Positions 11,699 to 23,600 of a DNA stretch of 64,000 bases are shown one piece after another. The position numbers were made by a program, and so were the translations under genes. A model generated the notes under the pieces. It ran no database searches, was not told the origin of the DNA, and worked only from the letters and a program-made list of their open reading frames with translations. Source of the stretch: Protula sp. h YS-2021 (taxonomy: Eukaryota > Annelida > Polychaeta > Sabellida > Serpulidae); assembly GCA_949752745.1 (NCBI GenBank), contig OX457027.1, positions 58,823,342-58,887,341 on the forward strand, given 5' to 3'. The number at the start of each line of letters is the position of its first letter. Position 1 is the first letter of the stretch.

Positions 11699-14600
11699 CT
11701 GTAAAGCAAAATGACAGGAGTGCCGATCAAAATCTAACCATTTACACGCAGCCTTGCCGTTAATTTCATTATAGAATACTTACATCTTATTAACCAAGGG
11801 AATTTACTGTGTTTCCAATATGAGCAGATTATAAGAGTCATCAACTTCCATCTTGAATCATATAAGATCTGGGATTGCCTTTGGGGTGGCTGTATAAGGA
11901 CTGTATCTGTTCATATCCGGGAATCACTACCTTGTTTTCGCACCTACGGAGGAGATGGTTATAGATCATTTACTTCCACTGCCCTCACCTGTTCGAATCC
12001 ACAAATGCAGGGGGGGGGGGGGGTGTGGATACTTCGGGACGTAATAGTATCGCGGTACTTACTCTTGCTGCGTCTCCACCGTGCAGCCCCTGCCGCGCCC
12101 ACCGCTGGGCGACTTGGTCCTCTGCTCAAGTGTGATCGCCTTCATACCACTGCCGGGCTTTGGTGGTGCCGCCGTCGTCACAGGCCCGCTGCCCGCTACA
12201 CCCCCGCGCCCACCCCTCACGCTGCCGTTCTGCATGCCGCCGCGCCCGTTCATGCCCTGCATGGGCGGCCCGCGGCCCCGCATGGGCGCATGGTAGCCGG
12301 CCTGGTGCTGCTGGTAGCCCCCCGGGCCTCCGGGGCCCGATGAGCCGCCCCGCATGTTGTTGTACATGTTACCGCCCGGGTATCCACGGGGACCCTGGTA
12401 ATTACAGGCAATAAAACTACGGTATCAAAAAAAATCATTGTATTTTTTCTCCAAGGCATTTATGAACAAGGTAAAAACGCGGTATAATTTAGATAACCCA
12501 CTTGAAATCACACAGTAGGCCTGTTTGGAGAACCCATAATTTCATAATTTATCCGGAATTAAGGGGAGTACCCTTGGTGGTGGTGGGGGAAGAGCATTAA
12601 CTGTTAATGTGTTGTAAACTTACGGCACTCTCCGGCTGAATTCACTGCGAGAAATCTTACGTGAGTACAAACAATTCATTAAATTATCCACATTTTCACG
12701 ATCAATTCGGCAGTATTGTGTATACAATGAACTGACGGCTATTTGACGTTCAAATCCGGCCATTGCCATCCTTACCGGTCCTCTAGACATGGCGCCTCCG
12801 CGCATACCGCCGCCTGGTCTGCCGGGCATGCCTCGCCCCCTGGCGACAGGGCTGGACACAACTCCGCGAGGACCGCCACCCCTAAGGAAATCAGACCACC
12901 AAAAATAACTTCTCAGGGGCCAAATCATTTACTTTACGCCCAGAGATTTACTTGAAATTGTCAACCACAAATTATGGGAAAATTGTGAGACGTCACAAAT
13001 TAACAAAGCTAATGCAAGAACATTAAAGACAAAGCGAGAACACTTCGAGAGACGGCGAAAAAAATCATTTGCGACTCCACATGTCACTGTGTTTACGATT
13101 CCGCACGTTGATGTCTGTGATTTTTACCTGCGCGGGCCAACGGATGTGACCTGGGGCGGCGGAGCGTCGCCGCGGCTTCCGCGCTGCTTCTGTTGCTGTG
13201 CAGGCATGTTGGGACCCCAGTTGCTGATAACGACGCCCGCGATCTGCAGCTGGCCCCCTCGGGCGTCCACTTGACCCGGTCCATGACCTGCTTGCGCATG
13301 CAATAGAATAGACAGAACCGATGCGATTCCGGTTCTTTTAAGCCTGAAGCGCATTTTTTTTTTTCTGTAAATTTAGGTAGTATCAACATTACAATTACTT
13401 TTTGTTATTTTAATCTTATTTTTTATTATTTATTTGTTTTTGTTTCCTTTTTCGTTTGTTTTTCTTTTGTGAGGGGGGAGGGGGTGTAAGAGCACCTGAA
13501 GCCCTTAATGAGCGGTTTTTCCGGGAAACCATGGCGTAGCACAATGTTAAAAAAGCATGCATAAGCAGACAATCCACGTAATGTACACGTATATCAGGCA
13601 AGTATACCATACAGTCAACCAACAGTTAGAAGACGATTGCGTATTCCCAGTCAACACGAAGTATTATTCACCAGTTAGAAAATGTTGACTTTTGGGCCAA
13701 GCCAATATATGTTTTGTTACACGACTGACCTGGCGCTCCGATTACAAATAACTGCATTATCTGTGGACTTTGCATTCCGGTCAAAATTGAAAAATTATTG
13801 ACCTTGTAATCGATCAATTAGATTGCAGTGTTAACCCAAAGCCAATAATACAGGTCATTTATATTTTCTGTTCACTCAAAATAAGTCAATATCTGATAAT
13901 TTTAAAGCTAATCTTGCTTCACGAGAGACTGGCCAGTAGAGTTACAATTTTACAATGGAAGGGAATTCCTTGATTTGTTTGCTCTTTTTTTTTTTTATCA
14001 AACGTCCTTAGTACTTTACATCGAGAACAAGGTTAACCCAACAAATCACAAAGAAATGCGTCATTTTTTCATCATCAACAACGTTTCTCGGTGAAAGCAG
14101 GTGAAAGTAGGTAATAACAGTAATAACGAATAGCACGTACGCCACTGCAGGTAACTGAATACACCAAAGAAAGCGCGAAGGGAGGGGGGGGGGGGGGGGG
14201 GGGTTGGTGTGCGGGAAGGGGGATATGAACCGTAACCGATACGACCCACAACAATCAGGAAATATCGGGCGACACTGGGCAATCACAGATAATCAATCAC
14301 ACAACAATTATTGCACTCAAGTGCCAATTTGTTTAAAGCCGATCGATGGAGGGCACTATAGCCCTGCAGCGGATAAGAAAGTTTCATTTTCATTCAAAAC
14401 TCAAATTATTTTTTACACTGAAATACGCGGAAACAGTGGAAACGACGGCCTGTGCAAGCACACGCAACGTTCACAGACTATGAATGGTCGGGCCAATTAT
14501 CCACTAATCGATTATTTTATCGTTCCGGTCAAAATCGATTATTTTGCTGCCCAATCGATTAAGTGAAACTTCTTAACTTGCGGCAAAAATTAATTTTAGT

Positions 14601-17600
14601 AACCTTAAAACCTTGTCAATTCTTATTCTTATCACTAGCAATGTTAATTTATATCTAGAATTAAATCTATTCACATTTTTGAGAATTTCATAATTAATAA
14701 TGACACGTTCGTTAAATTGCAGGGCCCAATAATTTTTAAAATAGGTTATTTTATTTATGTTTTATTGACACACTTTTTTGTTTTCGTGTTGTATCCATAC
14801 TTTTATGCTTGAAGTTTTTGGTTATACCATATCAGTCTCTATTTACAGTTTGATGTTTTGTTCTAGGATTTTTCTCGTACATTTCTAGAGACAAACTGAC
14901 AAAAATGTTGAAGATATAAGATTAAATAACTCATTTCGGTTAAAAACAGCATTCAATAAAGTTAACGGGGTTCAGGTATGGCTTAAAATTGGCCTGGGAT
15001 TTCCGACTTGGGCCCTGAGGCCCCTATAAAGACAATATCCCTTCAGTGATACTTTTTTAGCTTTTTTTTTTTTTTTTTGCTGTTAAAAGGTAGTAGTATT
15101 TCGTACTTTGCATGGCGAAGGATATCAATGAAATTGGTGCAATCAAATCAATTTAGAAAAAAAGATTTTTGCAAGAGCCCGAAAAAGATCAATCAGGGCC
15201 CCTCGAAATTGCCTAGTGACCCCTGATCTCAAAGGCTAAGGTCGTTATGTGATGCTCTTCTTTCAACTTGTATTACCCAAGATTTTCACACAGCCTTCGA
15301 CTACCCTGCATAAAAAAAACTACATATTTTGAGGAAGAGTCGATTATGGTAATATTTCGATTAATCGAATGCGGCTATATAATCGATTCCAACCACTATC
15401 ATACGATAGGAACGACGTTATTTTGCACTTCTTCGGGAAAGGGCGCAGGATCTTATACGGTACCTGAACATTTAGGCCCCAAAAGACTGAGTCTCAGGCG
15501 TTCAGAGCTCATCGAATTCACTACATTTAGGCCTCAAAATTGGACGTTGAGAGTTTAAAGGTAATAATTCATTTCAGGCCGTTTCTTCATAGAGGGCATG
15601 ACATGAAACCCCTCTGCTGTATTGTTTATTTATTAAAAGGCAATTGAAACTGAGGCAAAATCTTGATGTCTGTTCTGACTGACCCAGAATTGCAATTCCA
15701 GTAACTCGGAAAATTTCATGAACGGCGGGATTGTATTGAATACAAACTGCTTCGGTTATGCACGCATCTGACGTGTAATTTTTTGACATAAAAAATCTTC
15801 CACAGTCAGTCAAATACTACCAAAAATACAGTATTTAAGGAAATAGTTAACTGATAATTTATATTAAAAGAATGAAAACGACTGGAGCCTAAATGCCTCA
15901 TATGTGGTCCTAAAGTGTTTTGAGGTCTGAACTTCTGGGAAACCTCTTGCACTCTCGGAAGGCCAATTCACAGGATTGTGAAGGGTTTATGAGGTCAAGT
16001 AACGGGCAGACACAAAACAAAGTCGTTCCTAAATTTGAAATAGGAAATAAACAAATGACATCAAATGAGATAAAAAAGAGTAAAGCGTGAGTACAAACCA
16101 ATAATCCCTCTCCCCCTGGCGCCACCACCTCTTCCACCGCGGCCATTACCTGGCGGATGCTGCCCGGCGCCCGCCGGCCGCATGTTTTGGCCTGGCGGCA
16201 TGTAGCCGCCCTGCTGCTGTGGCATGGGCGGCAGGGGAGGCTTGGCGAAGACCAAGTCCAGGGGCACGTCTTGTAAGATGGCCTGGCGCATGCGCTCCAC
16301 ACGCATCACTTGGTCCATCTGTCAGCAAAGCATTTTCTCATTTGTTACGTCACCTCAAAATAGGTCACCGCTATTTTACACATTGTTTAAATTGACTTTC
16401 GGCTTCTGACTAAACATGATCTGAGAAAATTTGACAAGTTATAACAAACATATGCTGTACTTGATGTCTCACTGTCACGTGGTTGTAAGTCAACATTTTT
16501 CAATCTTACCCTTTTAAACAATATCTGGAAACATACCTGTCCATCACAGATATCAATGAGATGAGGATTGTTATTAGCTTTTAGCAGCTTGAAGTGGAAT
16601 AGCTTGCCGTCGAAGAAGTTCCACGGACATGTCATGCCCCACGGTACGGGGGCGCCGCACGCGTCATTCACAAAGACAGCGTGATCAACACCACGCATGA
16701 ACAAACTTCCCAGCTGCACGCCACGAGCAGTTAGCGCTGGCAACTAAAATAAACAAATACATCACACTGCAGTCGCATGTAAGTGCAATATATTTTTAGG
16801 AACTTGAAACAGGCACTTTTCTCGTTTGTTGGACTAACAAGTGCCAAGATATTACTGCCACGCCACCAGCTAAATAAATGAGTAAGTAAACCCCATACAG
16901 TACCTTCATTTCTTGCATGGTCTCGACATCACGCAATAAAGGCGACACGGCAGTGCAGAGGAATGCATCTAATTCGTGCTTGCGCAAAACTCGCTGATCC
17001 CGGAACTTGACTATGTATCTTGAATAAAAAAAAAAAAAAAACAGCGAGGTTAAACTAGGTTGGTTCTACTGAAGCTAAAACAAAAAATAAATAAATAAAT
17101 AAATAAATAAATACATAAAATAAAAATAGGAAACGTCATAAAAATAAACTTAAAACGATACGATGTAGTAACAATAAGTACAAGGGACGCTTGTATTACT
17201 TAATGAAATACATTAGCCAGTTCTGTGTTGCTGCAAATTCAGTTTACATTGTGCTGTAAGGCCACTGAAAAAGCGCTTATCAGCGTATTTTTTTAGCAAT
17301 AATTAAACTGAACCCGTCAGAAAGGCCTCAACTAAGCACCGTGTTCTCTCTGCCCAGTGCTCCTCTATACACACTTCCAGACAGCACGGAGCACATATAA
17401 GCACCTCAAGGCAACACAAAGCACCTGTACGCACCTCAAGACAGCGCAGAGCACGATGAGGTGTTGCGGCACGAACGACGTGTTGAGCATGAGCGGCACG
17501 TCGCTGTTGAGCGAGGAGAGGAAGGCGCGCAGGCGCCGGTTCTTGTCCTCAATCATCTGGCCCAGCCACAGCCTGTGCAGTCCCGGTACGAGCCACTCGA

Positions 17601-20600
17601 GCTCGACGGCGCCCACGTCGATGGCCTGAGGGCCGGTGGCACCTCGGGGCACCACCCACTCCTTGACGGTAACGCTGGGCTTGTCGGGTACTTCTCTTGT
17701 TTCTTGGCTCTCTGCAAGCCACAACATCGTGAAAAAAAAAGAGTTCCCAACACCGGTTTTTGACACTCTGTTAGAGAAACGAAACATTTTTCTACGTTCC
17801 AAAGCCAGGGGCTTGAAGCCACTTCGTAACCTTTTCCAGTCTTTTCACGTTTCCTTCCTCTGCGATCTTTCAATCAGATAAAAAGGACTGATTTTCCTCT
17901 ATTGAGAGAGAACAGCTTAGCAAATCAATGCATTTCACACCTGTCTCATCTTCAATTTCATTGAAAATCTTACTTACAAAGCTAAATTACTACTTTCAAA
18001 TCCGTTTTTAATTATTATTATTTTGTAAACAGAGTTCACACTTACATCATTTTTTCACACTGGCCAACCACTTCTATCAAGAAGATAAATTCATATTAAG
18101 CGTCCCAAGTATCCTAATACTCACCTTTGGCCTCTTTTGTTTGATTTCTATAAATGAGCATTCTCTTGTTATAGTCGAACAGTATGGAGTAAACGCTCTG
18201 TCTAATCGGACGGAACAAATCGACAGCTGCCGGAAGTTCCCGACTGTTTTCATCCTCCAGCGTCGTGTCAATTCGTATTTCTTGCTGAAAAAGTCAAATT
18301 AGTTGACTCGCTAAGGTGACACCAGAAGGTGGTGCATTACAATGCATAAAGCCAGGGACAGACAACAACCTTTCGTGCAGGCCGTAGGTTTTCCTGCCTC
18401 GAGCGGATCAGCGATGCTTAAAATGCTGTTTTTTTATTGCAGTCCCAGCTGTCTACATTTTTTAAACATAGCACCCACCAGCCTATCTAATCACAATATG
18501 TCAATATGTCTACAATACCCCGAGGCCCATGTTTCAAGTAATTTTCCAATTTTTAAACCCAGGCGATAAATTTCTCAAACCAAGCAAAAGACACGCGTAT
18601 TTTAACACCTGTAAAGCTGGACTTAATCCAAATTTCCCAGGCCAAGCATCACTACTATTATTATGGCAAGTGTCGCTATTTTTTCGTTGTCCATCTCCCA
18701 AAACAGAAGCTGCCCTACTCACAAAGAGATTTCACTAGGTCGAACCTGCATGAGTATCTGGTATACCCAGGGATGCATGATTCCCTTGGCATGCCTCTCG
18801 CGGCAAATCTTCACCGCATCCTGCGAAAGCTTGTACAGGTGCCTGTTCTGTTCCCGCATTTTCTTCTCCCTTTCCTTCCTCTCCGCTTTCTTCTTGTCTT
18901 TCTCTTCTAAAAGCAGAAAAAAACCGATTCGGCTTTAAAATACAAGTACATTTTTGCCTCACAAATTATATTATAATAATCACCTATCTCACAATAAAAA
19001 CTCGAGGCTAATAATCACAAACTCGCACCACCTTTCTTATTTCAAAATGGGTAAATCACCTTTTACACTCATTAAAAAGAAAGAACCCCTTTTCCAAAGG
19101 CCATAGGGCATTGTAGCGCCCCTTTGTTCGAATTTTCAACTTGCGCAGAGGCATTTCAGTACTTCAGATACCTTTGCTTTTCGCGGCCGCCTTGTCAGCA
19201 CTCGCATCCTTCTCCAGTGAGCTCTCTGCATGCGCCTCAGCAGCCCCATCCGTGTCTCCCTCCGCTAGTCCTTCACACACAAACAAATTGTTGGCATACC
19301 TAACTACAGCAGTGTGCATAGCCCACATATTCCCCACAGCCCCCCCCCCCCACCCCCCCCCCCCCCAATCACTTAAACACGGCTATCAATAGTCAATCAA
19401 GAGCTGAAATTTTCCAATTCCAGCTGGCCCATTTTCCTTGGACGAACCTGGCCCATTTACAATACTGATCTGTGTTTGTTCCCACAGAAGCTACATACCA
19501 AGTTTCATTAAAATCCTTGCAAGAGTTTTTAAGTTATCGTGCTAACAAGCTCTTGATGACAAACCGACCGACAGACCGACAAGCGGTCGATCGCATATAT
19601 TCCCTGTGGGGAATAAATTACAGCTACTGTGGTGCAAACGAACAACGACACTTCACAATATCCTCGTTGACGTAATTATGCCCAGTATCCATCCATGAAG
19701 CTGAAAGGCAATGGATCATTTATGAGCATCTATGATAGCTCTCTACTTCAAAATTCTTTCAGCAGTAAAGGCAACCGTAAGCTGCAATACTGTCCTTTAG
19801 TCACTTTTTCATCGATTCATGTTGAGGAATTTGAACGATAATGCTACAGTACCCATGCTCGGTGGATCGATGACGATTTCTGGCGTTTTCAGGCTGCCTC
19901 CGTCTTCTAATGATCCTGCATAACCGGACTCATGTTGTGTGTAAACATTCGGCTTCAAATCTTCCGAAGCACCATCTTCCGAAGCCGAAACAGCTACAAC
20001 ATCGGCCCTGGATTTCTGTCACAGTAAACCAAACAGCTGTCTTCCTTACATCACGAAACACCACGCGAGAGATACATACGGACGTGGTACTCGCAGAAAG
20101 TTAAACTGGAGCAATGTGCACAGCCCACATATTCCCCCCATCCCCATGAGTAAACACGGCCATCAATAGTCAACCAAGAGCTGAAATTTTCCAAATGCAG
20201 CTGGTTCATTTTCCTTAGACGAAGCTGGCCAATTTACAATATCGATCTGTGCTTGTTCGCATAGAAACTACATACGAAGTTTCATTAAAATTCTTGCAGG
20301 AGTTTTTAAGTTATCTTGTTAACAAGCTCTTGATGACAGACCGACCGACACGCGGTCGATCGCATATATTCCCCCTGTGGGGAATAAACAAAACAGCAAG
20401 CACACATATTATCTGAAAATAGTACCACCTGGATTAGTTCAAGACCAACGATGTGCGATCGTTATGAAGCATTTCAAGGTATCCACTCCAGGAATGTTAG
20501 GAGAGCCAGAAAAAAAAGTATGCCGTCTCGCAAGCGACGCTTACCTCGCCGTCCCAGTCCACTTTCTCTTCAGCCTTTCTACTGTCACGCTTTGTGGATC

Positions 20601-23600
20601 CGTTCGACCCATTCAAGCGCGCGCCATACTGGTTTGATCTCGCCTGTCCTGTTACCAATACAAACGGGCAGATTATGCTTGCAGACAACCTAAACACGAC
20701 AGCTAAATTGTTATTAATTTCTAACACCTTAAACCGGACCAACCACCACCAAAAAAAATTTCTACCACGTGTGTAGATCACTGTTAAAATATCAGAAAAA
20801 AGGGATATTACACAAATCCCTACCAAATTTGGTAAGTCTGTGAAAATTAAACCAACATCCATACACAAACCATCCAACTAGCGCTTCAGTGAAGCAGGAT
20901 CCCCCGTGTAACACATAATGTCTTGGATGTAAGTAAATTCATTGAAATCTTTGTACATTGGAACCAAATTTTTACGTATTTTCAAAACACTGTCATTTTG
21001 AAAATTTTTCACCAAATCCAACGAAAATACGACGTGGCACACCTCCAATATACGTATTAACCGTATGCAAAACCAAAAAGCATTAGTATGAACAGTTTTG
21101 GAGTTACGGCCTGGACAAAATATGAAATCTTTGTAAATTAGAACTAAATTTGCTGTCATTTTGACAATTTCTTTTCAAATCGAACAAAACTACGACGTTG
21201 CTCAGCTTCAATATACGTATTAAGCGCATGTAAAGCGAAAAAGCATTAGCATGAACAGTTGTCTAGTAACAGCCTGGACAAAAGATGGTATACTGGAGCG
21301 GACGGACAGACAGACAAGCTGAAAACTATATCCCTCTGTTACACCGGGGATAACTAGTTGTGCGATAATTAGTTTTCAATTTTTATTTAACCAGAGTGTT
21401 TCTTTACATTTGTTTGTTACTTGTGTTTACCTGGAACGGTGGCGGGAGGGGAGGGGGGGGGGGGGGCTAATTATCAAAACAATACACTGACATTTACCTC
21501 TCACTTCTCTTCTGTACTTCATGAAATGATCCTCTGTTCCGTTGAGATAATATCGTACCGTCTGCTTAAATTTTGCGATTTTATGAGTTTCTGTCCTGTA
21601 ATACACAAATTCAGGCATTAGATATCTCCACGGCACAACACACATAAAATAATCTTCAATTGTTTATTACCCATTTCGTTTCATTTCAATAAAATGTACG
21701 GGCTACAAGTCTTTAAACTAATAATAAATAGTATTATTGCGGACAGACAGCACTCCAGTGAAATGCGACTTAGTGGCTGGTTACCCAAATTCAGCTATGT
21801 GGAATTAAACTACCACTAAAATTACACGATGCTCGGATTAGTTTTATGGAGCTGTTTTAGGCTTCTAGGGGGATCGCCACAGATCCCTTACCCGAACACT
21901 TCCTTTCCTACAGCTTCTAGATCATCCACTGATTGCAGTAAACGTACGAACTCCACCACTGCCTTAATGATGTCAGTGGAGTTCATTTTCTTTATTTCGT
22001 CTGCCTCAGATACATTGCATATCTTAAAGAAGAAATCTTCCAGATCTTGTTCTGATAGCAGATGTGTACCTGAAAAGCATCAAACACAATTCAGCTGTCT
22101 CTTGTACTGACTCTTCCGAATTATATAAATTATATTCATAAAATTTTCCGGGGCCCTCCCGACCCCTACAGCCTGAGACGGTGATGTCAGGGGTTCTCAA
22201 GCCAGTGCTAAGTTCGAAAACGGCGAACTGGAAAACAACGATATTTTAAAGGTAAAACAAAACGTGCGTATTCTGCAAAATACTATTAGAAAGCAGATTT
22301 TTTCCAAAAATTTATCAGAATATCAAGATAACCAGATGGATAGATGGCACATGCTCCACTCAAAGGTATACCCCACAATTAGCTGTGCAAAAAACCACCG
22401 AAATATAGCGGGAGACCCTACCTGAAGCATTAACATGAAGCTAAAATGAAACTGACAAAACCCCCTACCTCTCCATACAAAGAGTATGCATGTACAACTG
22501 GCTCCTTACCTTCAATCAACAAGTAAGTATTTGTGAAACACAAGCAGGCCCCAACTGCCCCCAATTTCATAGGGGTATAAAGCGATAACGGGCAGACGGA
22601 CGGACATCCCAAACCTATAGGCCCCAATCCGAAGGGTTGGGGCCTAATAACGCATGTTACAAGACGGACTTAAAGAGTGCTAATTGTAATAACTAAACAA
22701 CCAGCCCATTCAACCAACAAATGACCTCATTGTTATCATGCTATTATTAAACGAAGATATTTCATCAACCATGCAATGATGCACGATATTTTTAATTACG
22801 TTTATTTTCATCCACTTGGCTGTTCCTCGCAAAGCACGATTTGAAAACCACATGTGGTTCACATGAACGGTGCGAGGATGGATTTATGTCTGGAGATCAA
22901 ATTCTTTGTTGTCTGTCCGTATCCTTTCAATCAGATTGACTGGTCAATTTTTTTCGGCGAGTTGGTTTGTCGGCGAGCTGACTTAAAACCTCCTTTCCCT
23001 TGTACTCATTGGCGCAAGCACAGTGAAAAACTAGAGCAGTGTACATAGCCCACATATTCCCCACAGGCCCCCCATCAGTTAAACACGGCCATCAATAGTC
23101 AAGGGGCTGAAATTCAGCTGGTCCATTTTCCTTGGACGAACCTGGCCCATTTACAATACCGATCTGTGCTTGTTCGCATAGACGCTACATACGAAGTTTC
23201 ATTAAAATCCTTGCGGGAGTTTGTAAGTTATCGTGTTAACAAGCTCTTCATGACAGACCGACCGCCATGCGGTCGATCGCATATATTCCCCCTGTGGCGA
23301 ATAAAAAATGAACCCAAAAATGAAGCAGTGCGACCGATCAAAATGTTTTGTCCACTTACAGCCAGTTCACGGTTTCGAGCGCACATGCTCAGGAGAGGAA
23401 ACTCACAGGATTCCACGGGGGGGTGGGGGAAGAAACAAATAAGGACAACACGTTAAAAGTTTATTTTTTCTACTGGGTGCCAAAACTCGATTGGGTTATG
23501 GGAAAAATTATAATCTACATCTATGCAAATTCTATGTATCTCTACAGACTTCTATGTTTTTCTACTTCAATGTTTATGCCCAACAATTAGAGTCCAGCGT

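Noticed and set aside
11980..12005. tRNA-like B box 'gttcgaatcc' near FAM120 exon 14
   Set aside because: No A box at the right distance and no cloverleaf could be drawn, so neither a tRNA nor a tRNA-derived SINE is supported.
12005..12459. Several overlapping plus and minus ORFs rich in Arg/Pro/Ala
   Set aside because: They are other frames of the GC-rich RGG exon 14; only the frame matching phase and family composition was kept.
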